DNA from: Dendrolimus kikuchii
Taxonomy: Eukaryota; Arthropoda; Insecta; Lepidoptera; Lasiocampidae
Direction: 5' to 3'
Length of the DNA: 64,000 nucleotides
Assembly: GCA_019925095.2 (NCBI GenBank)
Contig: CM034411.1
Location: forward strand, 9,694,001 to 9,758,000
Both the position numbers and the translations under genes were made by a program. Positions 22,068 through 34,200 of this stretch are shown here, in pieces; within the stretch, counting starts at the first letter, position 1; each line of letters starts with the position of its first letter. The notes beneath the pieces were generated by a model. The model had not been told where the DNA came from. It searched no databases and saw only the letters and a list, made by a program, of their open reading frames with translations.

Positions 22068-23300
22068 AGGACATGACACAACTATAAGGGTTCGTTATTT
22101 CCAAAATGTTTACGTAACCCTAAAAATTCACATAGAGGAGAAGAGAAAATTAATAATCTTGCGAACAATGGAGAGGAACAAAAACCATGTTTACATGACC
22201 CTTAATGGCTAAGGGCACCCCCATCAGGTCGAGATTCAGATAAGGTTGGCCCTAAATAGTTAATTTGGTTTCGGCAAGTTTAAATTGAGCATAATTCCTA
22301 ACTAGGGTTGCCACATTCTAAACAATAATACAGGATATTACAATTAGCAAGGTAGGTTTTATAAAATGATATTGTAGAATGATAATTTTAAGCTTTCAAT
22401 CTTATATATATGATTATACATCAATTATATTCTATTTTCAAAAGTTCAATAAATACTACTATGTACAAAAACTGTATAGTGATATTTGACATAATCTCAT
22501 CATGGCTGAATAATTTACCCAAAACAAAAGAATGCATTATTACATTAATCTTATGCTGTGACGCTAATTTCTTAAAACTAAACCTAAAAGCTAAAATTTA
22601 TTTTCATATCTAACCACCAGTGGTGCGAGGTGGAAATTTGGCTTTAGTAAGCCGGTTCAAACAATATAACGTATGATGCAAACGCCGACTACGCCGCTGT
22701 TGAAAAAACATCTAAGTCGCAATGTATTTTCTTATAACAATTTGTATTTTTAATTTTGCAATCTTACCGCATATTTTGAAACAAGAGCCAGTTCCCCATC
22801 GGGTTAGGAGTTGCTATTTCATTCAATACGTGTGAAAAGCCGCTCAGTGTAAGAGGCAGTAATAATATACGCACGACTAAAAAACGTAAACGCCAATAAA
22901 TGCATGTCGCTTTCGACCCTTTGGTCGCTAATCGTTAATTTCTTAAAGGTAGGCACGCAGGCGGGTATCGAGTTTTATGAAGTTGACGCCACTACTAACT
23001 AACTACAGGTATTATGGAGTGACCAAATACATTTTTATATTCTGCAGTAATATCATCTTAATTAAGAGCATTTTGAAACCAAAAGTATCCTTTATCGTAT
23101 CCCAGGATCTCTTTGGCTTTCAATATTATTCGTTCAGTTGTTTTATCATCGAAAAGTGAATTACTTTCCCATTTTTATATTGATTAAAAAGTTGAAATTA
23201 TTTATATGATGCTGTCGAAGTTGCCTGGAAAACATCATTATAGCAGTAAAGTTCCTGTTGTTCAATATTATTTATTTATCAAAATTATAAATAACAATAA
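22068..23300. other. No recognisable gene
   Basis: AT-rich sequence. Short frames (60-69 codons) show no domain. Confidence 0.4.
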
Positions 23301-23303
23301 AGA

Positions 23304-23616
23304 TTTTTTTTATTGCATGAGTTCAGCAGCCAGGCAGACAGCCCACCTTATGGGAAGCGGTTACCATCGCTTTTGGAAACTTACAACACCAAAGGTGCAA
23401 CCAATGTGCTGCCGCTCACTAAAGAGCGACTCGAACCTAGCCACTAATACCCGAACACAACTGCAGGTTGTTGTTATGGTGGCATACACTAGACCAGGGG
23501 TGGTAACCATCCAGACGTACAATACCTTACCACCTGTCTGTGGGTTGTTTTATCGCCTTTTACGTCAGGCCGCCCGGCCGCAGGAAATTGTATTCTTTCT
23601 CCGTTCCTGCACGAAT
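23304..23616 (-). repeat. Family-A repeat copy, diverged
   Basis: Poly(T) start and TTCCTGCACGAAT end, with more substitutions than other copies. The 150-codon plus-strand frame over it is incidental. Confidence 0.75.
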
Positions 23617-23973
23617 AGGTGTTCATTCATACATAAAGAAATATTATATTCAAAATAATTCGACTAACACGACGTAATAAGTACCTATATGACAGTATCC
23701 CACAAATTCTGAAACTCTGAACACCCTACTTCCGACAAATTTGACTCAGATTAAGTAGGCTAACTTAACTCCCTGGAAGGCTTGAATTTGTTATTAAGTA
23801 TTAAAATAACTGTAAAGAAAGTTTGTCTATTAATTTTTACACGCCCAAGTAGATTTTGAACTGACTTCAACAACTTGACAGTTTATACAGCGACGTAAAA
23901 TTGTTAACTTTGCTCTTATCATATTATGTCACATTTTAATTTATTTGTTCTTTCCTTGAATAAACGTTTTATC

Positions 23974-26900
23974 CTACTTTCGGTTTTTTGAGTGGCTATT
24001 TTTAACCGACTTCAAAAAGGGGTAGGTTCCCAACTTGATTGGTATTTTTTTTATGTATGTATACCGATTACGCTGAGATTTATGATCCGATTTGCATGAT
24101 TCTTCTTTAGTTTGATGCGGGCTCAGCGACCCAAAGTGAGTCTTGGCCTCCGAAACGAGAGCACGCCACTTTCCTCTGTCCTGCGCAGTGTCTTGCCAAT
24201 TGTGGGCTTGTAGTGCGGTCAGGTCAGCTTCCACTCTATCCTTCCATCGATACTTGGGACGACCAACCGGTCGTCGACCGACTGGTCGCCCCAAGTATGC
24301 TTTCTTCACTCCCCGATCCTCCTCCATCCGCTCTACATGACCGAGCCAGCGGAGACGGTGAGATTTTATCTCCCCAATTATGTTGGGCTCGGCCATGAGG
24401 TCTTCTATTTCGGAGTTGGTTCGGACCCTCCAGCTGCCATCTTCTTTTATTGTTGGGCCCAAGATTTTTCTGAGAACCTTCCTCTCTGTGACCAACAATT
24501 GGTTCTCCTCCTTCAGTGTCAGTGTCCAGGCCTCACAGCCGTACATCAAAATTGGTCTAATGACAGTTTTGTAGACGCGAATTTTAGTCTTCCTGCTTAG
24601 GAGCCTGGACACTAACACCTTATGTAGGGCAGCACTGCACCTGAGGGCATTTTGGACACGGATGTGTATTTCTTCCTCTCGGGAGTTCGTGTCTGTGATC
24701 GTGCATCCCAGGTATTTGAACTTGCTCGCACCTTTATACAGTGTATCTCCAACATGAAGGTTTGTGCACGCAATGCGGGTGTTTTTGTACCGCTTCATAT
24801 GAAGATACTCCGTCTTATCTGTGTTGATCTTGAGTCCAACCTTTTTTGCCTCTTGTTCTAAGACTTTAGCTGCTTTTATAATTTCTTCGCGGTTTTCCCC
24901 TAATAGTGCTAAGTCATCGGCATACCCTATTACCTTATGCCTTCCGTTTAGCTGCACGCCTACCTCGAGTGTCATTACTCTTCTCAGCACATATTCCAGC
25001 ACCAGATTAAAAAGCGTGGGTGAGAGGGCGTCACCTTGTTTTAGTCCGGTAATCACCGCAAAGTCGTCAGAAAGCTCCCTTCCTACTCTCACACGCATCG
25101 TGCACTTACTAGTGGCCACTATGATCATATCGATAAGTTTCTTTGGGATATGAAAGTTCCTAAGAATGGTATACAAGGCAGCTCGGTCTATACTGTCGTA
25201 CGCTTTTCTGAAGTCTACAAACAGTGCGTAGATGCTCTGAGCGTACTCCCACCTCTTTTCCATCAGCTGTTTCAGGAGGAATATTTGGTCTATCGTACTA
25301 CGATTTCTGCGAAAGCCACACTGATAATCGCCAAGGATTCTTTCCGCGTGGGACTCTAACCTTTCCAGCAGCACGTAGGATAGGACTTTGTAAGCAGCTG
25401 GCAGTAGCGCTATTCCACGATAGTTATTGCATTTCTTCTTACATCCTTTCTTGTGAATAGGACTAATTATTCCTGTATTCCACTCTAGTGGCTGTCTTTC
25501 TACTTTCCATATTGTTTTAAGAAGTTCGTAAAGCTTGAGTTGGACTACTCTTCCACTGTACTTCCACAATTCGGAAGGAAGGTCGTCGATTCCGGGCGTT
25601 TTATTATTCTTAAGCCGCATTATAGCTTTCTTCACCTCATCAAATGTAGGGGATGCTACTTCCTCCATGTTATCCTCCACCTCTTGCCTGATTAATGCTT
25701 CTGGTCGTGGGTTATTGAGAAGGTCATAAAAATAGTCCCTCCACATTGTTTTAATTTGCACGGTATCTGTAATAAGATTCCCAGAGTTATCCTGCAAAAT
25801 TTGAACAGTGGGTTGGTATCCTTTTTTAACAGTTCTTATTTCCTGGTAGAATTTTCTAGATTCGCCTGCTCGTATGAGAGTTTCCATATTTTGAACTAAG
25901 CTTTCTAAATGTTCTCTTCGGGCTCTTTTTATAGCTGCCTTAACGTCGTTTCTACTTTTTTCGTATTCTTCATTCCATCGACTGTCTTGTGCGGCTAAGA
26001 CCTTAAACTGTCTTCTTTTCTCAATAGTGTCCTCACACTCTTGGTTCCACCATTTTTTTCGTTTATTTTTCTTCACTCTACCTAACACCTTTATTGCAGT
26101 CTCTTTCATTATGGTTTTCATGTTATCCCATCCCTCATCTAATTTCTCATCAACTATTAAATCTTTAAATCTATTACTTATTTCTAATTGAAATTTGTTC
26201 CTAATGGTTTGAATTCTAAGATTTTCAACATTTATTCTCTCTTTTATGTTATTTGCTTTTCTGATATAAGATTTTATTTTGCAACGCAGCTTTATTCCAA
26301 CCAGGTAATGATCGCTATCGCAATCTGCCCCTCTAAAGGTTCTTACATCTATAATCGAGCTTTTGTGTCTGTCGTCTATTACAATATGATCTATTTGGTT
26401 AACCGTGTGTCCATCAGGAGAACGCCACGTTCCCTTATAGATGTCTTTCCGGGGAAACATAGTACTTTTAATTACCATTGCCTTAGCTGAAGCAAAGCTT
26501 ATAAGCCTTGTTCCGTTGTCATTTGAGACATTATGTTTACTATGCATCCCAATCGTGGGTTTGTATATTTCTTCACGACCAACCTTTGCATTACAGTCTC
26601 CGAGGATAATTTTAACATCATAATTGGGTATTTGGTCATAGACGAGTTCTAGTTGGTCGTAAAATTCGTCTTTGTCCACTTCGTCTGCCATTTCAGTTGG
26701 GGCATACACATTTATGAGTGATATGTTTGAAAATTGTCCCCTAATGCGGAGAATACAGATTCTGTTCGACACAGGTTCAAACCGGATCACACTATTAACA
26801 TATTTATTCGAGACCATAAAGCCAGTACCATGAGTATGATGGCCTGAATTGTTACCGCTGTAAAATAATATAGCATTGTTCTCAACATTGCATTCCCCTT

Positions 26901-27162
26901 TCCCTGGCCACCTTATCTCCTGCAGAGCTGCAATAGCGACTTTATATCTACGCAGCTCTTTATTTACTTGGTAAAGGGCGCCCGGTCTGAAGAGAGAACG
27001 CACATTCCATGAAGCAAGTCGTATCTCCTTTGTTCCATGCCAAGGGTCGTCGTTATTGGGATCGGATCGTTTTTCTCTCGTTTTCGGTTTCGTAACAATA
27101 AGTTTTTCCGTAAACGGGGTGTTAACCCGTTGCACAACCCCCAAAATGCTGGAGGACCACAC
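23974..27162 (-). CDS. RTE-type non-LTR retrotransposon polyprotein, full-length frame
   Basis: A single 1062-codon frame with both enzymatic parts. An apurinic-type (APE) endonuclease occupies about residues 48-290: 'SWNVRSL' near 50, 'QEIRW' near 80, 'LGDCNAKVG' near 190, and 'DSDHYLV' near 284 with the catalytic D and H. The reverse transcriptase spans about 480-800: 'NNKTPGIDDLPSELW', 'NYRGIAL', 'FVDFRKAYDS' near 650 and the catalytic 'YADD' near 747. A typical 'RLRWLGHVERM…GRPKYRW' tail follows. This is the layout of the RTE (BovB-like) clade, which copies itself by target-primed reverse transcription. There is no internal stop or frameshift. The last ~40 residues look like read-through of 3' untranslated sequence. 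The start is taken at the first ATG; similar upstream codons in another frame (to 27242) suggest a 5' untranslated region or a lost frame. Confidence 0.9.
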   Translation of the reverse strand: MWSSSILGVVQRVNTPFTEKLIVTKPKTREKRSDPNNDDPWHGTKEIRLASWNVRSLFRPGALYQVNKELRRYKVAIAALQEIRWPGKGECNVENNAILFYSGNNSGHHTHGTGFMVSNKYVNSVIRFEPVSNRICILRIRGQFSNISLINVYAPTEMADEVDKDEFYDQLELVYDQIPNYDVKIILGDCNAKVGREEIYKPTIGMHSKHNVSNDNGTRLISFASAKAMVIKSTMFPRKDIYKGTWRSPDGHTVNQIDHIVIDDRHKSSIIDVRTFRGADCDSDHYLVGIKLRCKIKSYIRKANNIKERINVENLRIQTIRNKFQLEISNRFKDLIVDEKLDEGWDNMKTIMKETAIKVLGRVKKNKRKKWWNQECEDTIEKRRQFKVLAAQDSRWNEEYEKSRNDVKAAIKRARREHLESLVQNMETLIRAGESRKFYQEIRTVKKGYQPTVQILQDNSGNLITDTVQIKTMWRDYFYDLLNNPRPEALIRQEVEDNMEEVASPTFDEVKKAIMRLKNNKTPGIDDLPSELWKYSGRVVQLKLYELLKTIWKVERQPLEWNTGIISPIHKKGCKKKCNNYRGIALLPAAYKVLSYVLLERLESHAERILGDYQCGFRRNRSTIDQIFLLKQLMEKRWEYAQSIYALFVDFRKAYDSIDRAALYTILRNFHIPKKLIDMIIVATSKCTMRVRVGRELSDDFAVITGLKQGDALSPTLFNLVLEYVLRRVMTLEVGVQLNGRHKVIGYADDLALLGENREEIIKAAKVLEQEAKKVGLKINTDKTEYLHMKRYKNTRIACTNLHVGDTLYKGASKFKYLGCTITDTNSREEEIHIRVQNALRCSAALHKVLVSRLLSRKTKIRVYKTVIRPILMYGCEAWTLTLKEENQLLVTERKVLRKILGPTIKEDGSWRVRTNSEIEDLMAEPNIIGEIKSHRLRWLGHVERMEEDRGVKKAYLGRPVGRRPVGRPKYRWKDRVEADLTALQAHNWQDTAQDRGKWRALVSEAKTHFGSLSPHQTKEESCKSDHKSQRNRYTYIKKIPIKLGTYPFLKSVKNSHSKNRK

Positions 27163-27295
27163 CCATCGTTGGTCAGCGAGTCCATCGGACTTAGCCGGAA
27201 GCGTAGCTGGGCTGTACTACCGACCATTCCCCCATCCGCCACCCGGGGGACGCTTCTCTACGCCGTGAGGGCCAGCGCGAGAAAAAGTAACAAAT
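23990..27295 (-). mobile_element. RTE element, nearly full length
   Basis: Contains the full ORF plus about 130 bp of GC-rich 5' sequence. The 3' side ends near 24000 in a (TATG/TA)-rich piece next to AACCGACTTCAAAA. The same AACCGACTT motif stands at the other side (27321) and in the palindrome at 27299-27652, so the element inserted in or beside an older AACCGACTT repeat. A clean target duplication could not be read. Confidence 0.7.
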
Positions 27296-27298
27296 AAA

Positions 27299-27652
27299 AG
27301 AAAACTTCGTTTAAAAAAACCGACTTCCAAAACTAAAAAGTATAAAATAATTTAATACAGATTTTTGACTAAGATTTTATTTAGTTTATTAAGAGACAAA
27401 ATAATATAAAATTTTCTACATCTTGAAGTTGGTGCCGAGCAAGCATAAAAATTACCATATACACTGATATAACAACAAAATGTTACAAAATATTGTAATT
27501 TTTATGGTTTACTTGGCACCGACTTCAAGATGTAGAAAATTTGATATTATTTTGTCTCTTAATAAACTAAATAAATTCTTAGTCAAAAATCTTTATTTAG
27601 TTATTTTATACTGTTTAGTTTTTGAAGTCGGTTTTTTTAAACGAAGTTTTTT
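27299..27652. repeat. Large palindrome, ~157-bp arms and 39-bp loop
   Basis: Left arm 27299-27455 (AAAACTTCGTTTAAAAAAAC…) and right arm 27495-27652 (…GTTTTTTTAAACGAAGTTTT) are inverted copies with few mismatches, separated by 27456-27494. There is no coding potential. It may be a fold-back MITE, or two opposite copies of a terminal repeat. Confidence 0.8.
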
Positions 27653-27654
27653 TT

Positions 27655-28850
27655 TGTTTATTTATACATTAAAGTAATTCAGAAAATGAAGCTATTATGC
27701 GATAAACCTCTTTATCCAGGTCATCGCTATAAATGTATAATAATTTAACCTGAGATTTAAAAGGTTAAGAGTTTTAAAGAAATGTACTGGTTATCAGTGT
27801 CAATAAAGGTTGAATTTATATTAGTTCAAACGTATTTAAATAACGTTCTGTTTTTTAAGTCCCAGTTTATAAGTATATGATTTTAACATCGCTCCGCAAT
27901 CTATCACCCTGTTAAGAAATGTAATGTAAGTTAAGATGATAAACAAGTTAAGTAAGACTTCGATGACCTAGGCACAGTATTCTACTTGCAAACTGAAAGG
28001 ATTATAATTAACAAATTATTTTTAATAAGATTCTTGTCCATCCAAAGGTAGCCTTGGAGATATTGCTTTCAACAATAAGGCTGCCTATTGCCTTCTAAGC
28101 TTAAGACAAGAAAAAGTATTATGACTATTTTTAATTTGGTGTACAATAAAGAGTATTGTTGTTGTTCTAGAATACAATATGAGTTACGTTTTCTTCGTTA
28201 TATTAGTTTATAATTTATGTATATATTGATTTAAATAAATGTCCATATCTTTTTTTAATCATCATCATCAATCATATAGAATAGGAAAACGCGCAGTTAT
28301 ATATTATGGAAAGTATAACACAATACCTTTCTTGTAGTAGTGCAAAAGATGCTTCTTTTTTGTTGACACAACACAAAATGTTCAATTTATTAATTAATTC
28401 AATTTAGGTAATTATCAGACGATGCGCACGCAAAGGCGGCCGTCGGTGAAGGATTACAGTTTTGGTCCGGTGACACTGATGCGAAACATCTGTCTTCTTT
28501 CTTCATCCTATTAAAAGGTTGTGCAGAAAAGAAATAGAGATAGGAGTGGTAATGACAAACAAGATTAAAAATAATATATACATAACAATAAATTCATAAA
28601 CAATAGTTTTATCTGTCTGTTTGCAAGTATCTACAATGTGGTTGAATCGGCTTGAATAATAGAACCAAATTGAGGTCGGTGGATCTCCCTGACGAGCCAC
28701 ACTATGAAGTGGAGTGTACTGATCTCAGGGACGCCTGAAGTGTGACTCTGAAACGTCTTTCATTTTCGTTTTAGAACTTGTATTACTTTTTTTTATACTG
28801 AAATGCATTTTCCATTGTATGTTCCATTTATTTTTGTGTTATATAGACTA
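27655..28850. other. No recognisable gene
   Basis: AT-rich sequence. A (CAT)n-like micro-run lies at 28258-28270. No exon or RNA signal is supportable. Confidence 0.4.
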
Positions 28851-28853
28851 TAT

Positions 28854-29150
28854 TGTTACGAGTTACAGGACTCAAATTAACAATGCCGTTGGAATTACTA
28901 TAGAATTGATTAGAACTATACAAACACGTATATATAACACACGTACAAATATAACTGAACAGAATCAGTTCAAACGTAATGCGCGATTCAATAACACGCG
29001 CAAAGTCCGTCACTATATAGATTATCGAATGTACACAAGTCTTGTATCGCTGCTTTATCTTGCTTATTATCTTGCTCGACTGCCGATCTCTCCATTGGGT
29101 CATTGCTTTATACTATACCGATACAATACGACTGCCGGCCCACGTAGATC
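28854..29150 (+). mobile_element. Solo-LTR-like repeat (TGTTACG start)
   Basis: Shares its first ~190 bp with the minus-strand copy at 10411: TGTTACGAGT, 'AATGCCGTTGGAATTACTAT' and CGCGCAAAGTCCGTCAC. The right boundary is unclear. The plus-strand 132-codon frame over it has no known domain and is probably incidental. Confidence 0.5.
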
Positions 29151-29220
29151 GGATTTCTTAGAATCAGTTCGACACACCTGTCTAATGACTGCCATAAAAG
29201 ATTACAATACACAATAGACT

Positions 29221-30085
29221 GTTTTTCTAATTACAATTTTTTAAACACAAAGTCAACAAAAGAAAACAGTCATATATAGTTTTTAATGTTATTATCTCAA
29301 ACGACGGCAGGTAATAAATGTGCTTTGTCTATAAATATGCAGGTAGCCCAAATTGAACAATATTATTGTAGTTTTTAAGAAATATTTGTTCTTTCTTCTA
29401 TCCAAAATTTCATCGACTTTTACGGGTTGATCAGACGAAAATGAACAACTAAAGGTGGTTGATAATAAGCCCTTAAATGTACCGCTTTTTTCTTAATTAA
29501 AATTTTTAGTCCACGCAAAGTGAAATCTTTTATGGCATTGATGGAAGTCCAACGTGTTTTTCATTTGACTACGGACCCCAAAAAGCATTTATTCAATGTT
29601 TAACTCAAAAATTTGTTAACCGAATCTAGATTTGATTTTTGGCTAATAAAACCACATAGATAGATACAAGGGTCACGAGACATATGTATGGTGCCCACCC
29701 TAATTCATTATACCATTTCGTAGCTTTATACAAATAGAATACAAAATTAGTTTTTGATAACAAAGACTTGTAACATACTTATTAGATATAGAGACCGGAG
29801 AGACGGACGACGAACATAAATAATTTAGAAAACATCTATTTTTAACATTAATCAGGAATCCTAGAAATGTATTTTTGAATGATCATACAACATGAATTGA
29901 TATTATAGAATACCAATATTAAGTTCTACCGCAGTACGATTACTTGGCACATAAAACTGTCAGATCATTATCATTGTAGTCTATACTTGGATCGAAAATA
30001 CGCGGCGGCAATATATCCTACGGATTTATACTAAAGGTTTTCTTATGGACAAAGATAATGTTAAATTGGAAGATTAGTGGGCGCA
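29221..30085. other. No recognisable gene
   Basis: AT-rich intergenic sequence between an LTR remnant and the 3' flank of the homeobox gene. Confidence 0.4.
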
Positions 30086-30089
30086 CATG

Positions 30090-30235
30090 TTAAAGTAGAC
30101 CAAAAAAGAGATGGATAGATGGTATGAAGGATGACAATGATGATTTGTGGTGCGACAAAGGACGTATACTAGAACAGAGGAGTATGAAAAGAAAGATATA
30201 ATGGGCTAGCCCCAAATAGATAAATAGGAGACTGT
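30090..30235 (+). mobile_element. RTE-like C-terminal fragment (family C)
   Basis: Same motif series as 880-1035 (GACCAAAAAAGAGATGGATAG … GAAGGATGACAATGATGATT … GCCCCAAATAGATAAATAGG). The frame is broken. Confidence 0.5.
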
Positions 30236-30474
30236 ACAAACAAGAAAAGAGAAATCTTAAAATCTTTGGCAACAATATTATTATATTATTCACAGTGTTA
30301 ATAAATATGTATATACAGATTTTTAATTTATATAAGTACAAATGTATATTGTAATTACCTAAATAAAATACTTAAAATATTAAATCCTTTACTACCTTTA
30401 ACTAACAATAATTAAGAACAAATGTCATACTCAAAGTCGGATGATGGATTCTGACTTGTTTCTGTAATAGATGT

Positions 30475-30505
30475 TTTATTTGAATATATATTTCACATCT
30501 TTATT
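30475..30505 (-). terminator. Candidate poly(A) signals of the homeobox gene
   Basis: Two AATAAA hexamers on the minus strand, at 30505-30500 and 30480-30475, lie about 140-165 bp past the stop codon at 30641. The spacing is plausible for a short 3' untranslated region, but transcript data would be needed. Confidence 0.35.
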
Positions 30506-30640
30506 ATGGTCTTTAATAGCAAAATAACAAAACAACATTGAATTGCCTCAATTCCAAGTTTCTGATCATTACCTGACTTTGAATATTGTAGTTTACCACC
30601 ACCATTCAAGAAATTATCTAAAAGTATTTGTACTAAAGAA

Positions 30641-31299
30641 CTACATATTTTCCTCAAAGTTACTCATACCAACATTACTATCGGAATCTAAAAGGTTGCA
30701 ATCCTCAAACTCTCCACGTTTTTCCTCCATCTTTTCATAATTATTCTTACAAAGGAATTCACCGTCACAAACAAACTCATTTCTAGCATCTTCTATAATA
30801 TGTTCATCAAATCCTTCCCTGAATCTCTTGTCGTTATTTTCTTGATAAGTATATCTTTGTATTTCAAAGTCTGGTGAAATAGTTTGACCCTCATTTGCAA
30901 CTTCTTTGCCAAGAATATCTTCAGCAATCGCTTGATTTGCTATATCGTTAAAATTAACTCGACTAATTTCATTTTTTACTTCATATTTCAGGTCACTGAT
31001 ATCAATATTTTCTCTACTTTCAATCAGAGGTTTTAGATTCATCAAATTAAAATTGTTCATGGTTCTGCCATCCCATTGGCTTTGCATCTCAGGATTCTCT
31101 ATTTCCAATTGCACTTCGTCGATTTTTTTAAACGTCCCTAAATTATATTGTAGAGGAATTGAAAACGATGGTAAGTCCATTTGTTGATTCTGACGTGTTG
31201 GTAACGCTGATATATGGATTGCTGGTTGGGCAAGTTTCGATTTGTTTGAGTAAGTTTGGTTTTGATTCTCTGATAAATTTAGCATTTGAGTCGACGATA
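30641..31299 (-). CDS. Homeobox gene, coding exon 6 (last)
   Basis: Acceptor TTTTACAG at 31307-31300; phase 1 joins G of exon 5 to TA. It encodes V-S-S-T-Q-M-L-N then a low-complexity N/Q/E-rich tail ending 'NFEENM' and TAG at 30643-30641. Confidence 0.85.
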
Positions 31300-34200
31300 C
31301 TGTAAAACAAATATAAGACTAATGAAAAATGTTAATTTATTTTTTAATATAAGAAGGATCCAAAAAGCTTCCATTTCTTTAAAATGCAGTAAAGAGAAAT
31401 ACATAATTACAAAAAATTAAAAACAGCACAGACTTTTCACATGAATACTATTGGAATTTTTGTTTAATGCTCTATGTAGAGCTATTTAGAACTGGTTACC
31501 TTAAAAAGTTTCATTTCTGAGAAAGATCACTAACAAATTTTAAAAGAGCTAACATTACAAGCATGGCTTTTAAATTGTATTATTTATACAAACCATACAA
31601 ACTTAGATATTTTAACAAAGAGTGACAAAACATTACCAGGTATAGTGATAAAATCTCTCATATCAAGAGCTAAAGCCGATGGTGATCTTTCTGTGGGTGA
31701 TCTTCCATCACCTTGAGGATATGGTTCACATCCAGTTTTTTGTTGTTTCCGCCATTTTGCTCTACGATTTTGAAACCATACCTGAAAAAAAGAGATAGGA
31801 GATTTGTACAACGAATTAACATTGCGATCTAAACTTGGTGATGCAACGAACATTCTGAGTATGTTTTCTTTTGACATCGCTCTAGTATATTAAATAGGTC
31901 ATAAACAAGTAAACAGAATAATGATTCAATTTATAATTGGTCCGTAAGGTCCATCGGCAATAAATTTCTTAAAAGAAATTTTTCATAAGAAACTCTTTGA
32001 TGCCACCCGTGATCAGAAGGCTAGTTCGTATTTTGCTTAGATAGTTACAATTACCATATAGCGTGGCAATGCAACCACCACCTGGGTACGCTCCCATCTG
32101 GCAACGATTTGATACATCATCAATATTAATTTATTTATACCTTAGTTTATTTTAATATTACATACGTATAGAAATCAAGAACGCCAAAAATTATTTTTCA
32201 AAATGTTTTAAATTTTAACGAGCAGCGTGGAAAGCGCCAGATGGGTTCTTCAAACGGTCATTTTCTATTAGTATAACAATTAATAGATCAGTGTTAATAA
32301 CAATTCCAGCTGTTAAATTCTTAAAAGGAATTCGAATACCACAGAAAGTTTAAAGCAATTCGATACCAAAATGGAATAAATTGTGATTTATTTTAAAGGC
32401 GATTAATTTTCAATATTGCATTCAGTAACAATTTTCATTTACGTCCATAAGGTTACACTTCTTTATTTGTCACAACCCCGTGCTATAAAATACATTATAA
32501 TATTTTCCAAATTGAATTTAAGTCTAACTAGCTATGCCTATATAACCAATATTTATATCTGAACCTTTTCAGGTTCAGTTACAAAATATCGAAATACATA
32601 CACAATAATATAAGAAAAAAATCTTATTTTAATTCCTAAAACCTCCGCTGATATCCGTTAAGGCGTTTCGTGATTTATTCAAGACAAACAGAGAAGAATT
32701 TCTTAAACGGTAATGTTAAACGGCTTTAAATTTTCGTATTTGCTTTGAAATTATAGACAGTTCAAGCTTATTTATTGGTGTAAATTACCTGAACTCTTGC
32801 TTCAGTAAGATCTATCCTCATGGCTAGTTCTTCTCTAAAGAACACGTCAGGATAGTGCGTTTTGTGAAATGCTGCCTCTAACTGTTCCAGTTGGATGTTA
32901 GAAAACGTGGTTCTGAAAGTATCGTGGTTTTATTACAGTTTTCATTTTGATATTAGAAATTTCATTTGAATAATAGAAATTTACCTGTATCTTCGCTGTT
33001 TTCGTTTTGGTATATCGCTCTTCGAATCTGAAAATATACATTAAAATTAAGTCAATTACTAGATTGTTAAAATTGCTAAGTATCTTGCTTGGATTTAGAG
33101 TTAATCCATATTAATATAGTAGGAATGTGAAAAAATTTGATTTTACAATTAAACTAAATAACTCCATATATACAAATTAAAATTAAACTATAAAAGCTAG
33201 TGCCAGAACGCTGTCAGTTGGAAACGCGAAAAGACTGGCTACATTATACCTCGCTGAATGGCAGCGCTAATGCGTTGTCTGAGCTAGACCAGTCTTTTGG
33301 TCACATGGGACGTCTCTCAGGCGTTTCGCTATGTCTCGATAAAGTTTGTGCGCCTCAGGCCCCATGGTCCCAGGGTCTCGACCCCAAAATCTGTAAATAT
33401 GTCTGTAGCCATTTCCGATGGCGGAATATTTGCGGCATTTTAGGGCCTCCTGATGTACAGCAGCTGTACTGGCAAATATGCTAGTGGCTGAAAGATGGGA
33501 CGCCGCCAGAGTATCGACGCAAGACGCGTCCCATACTAAATGATCTATCCTCCAGGACACCAATGAGATTCCATCTGGTCTCTTGCCATCGTCACGGCAC
33601 AAGCCGTTCGGTTCTAGAACGGCAGGTACCCCGGCGGTGATAAGAGCCCGACGGACTGTCATTAAGTGCTGCAAGATGCGGAATTCTGCCGGCACTTCTG
33701 ATACAAAATAAAACATGGTGACCGAGGCGCTCCACCTTATCTCCACACTGACAGCGGTGTGGGACAAAACAGGCCGCCACTAGGCGAACGCAGGCACTTG
33801 TTCTAAACGTGTTATCGTTTAGAAAAATACCCAAAATTCGCAAAATGAAGTTCCTGTAGCCACAAGTTTCTATAATTGTATGTCTTTTGTATTCTTTTCA
33901 CATTTGTCTTCTGGTTTCTTCTTGGATGTGATTCGAAATACTTATTATGTTTAGTTCTTTAATATATTTTTTATTTATATATAAAATATATTTTATTATT
34001 ATTTTAATATTATATATTTTATTTTACCATTATAGCTATTGCAACATTTTGGGCCATTGTCATTAATAATATTTTTCTTTCATGGTATCAGTATACGTAC
34101 TGGATTTAGGAGAATATTCCTCGTCTTCTTCATATTGATGTTCAATTTGTTCTTCGTTTTCTGTATTTGGTGTATATGTCTCACTTGTATCAGTCTCTGG

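Noticed and set aside
23206..23658. 150-codon plus frame
   Set aside because: It runs through a family-A repeat in antisense; other A copies show similar but non-conserved frames.
24143..26623. Many plus-strand open frames of 60-110 codons
   Set aside because: They are antisense shadows of the RTE polyprotein frame and show no domains.
28819..29217. 132-codon plus frame
   Set aside because: Covers the LTR-like repeat; the related copies at 2410 and 10411 do not keep the frame.
30641..31285. 214-codon minus frame as an independent gene
   Set aside because: It lacks a domain and its reading frame joins exactly, with splice signals and phase, to the homeodomain exon at 31781-31637.
31584..31877. 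97-codon minus frame starting upstream of the homeodomain exon
   Set aside because: The residues before V-W-F-Q-N are intron; a TTTTTTCAG acceptor stands directly before them.
33200..33484. Plus-strand 94-codon frame
   Set aside because: Antisense of the family-F retroelement fragment.
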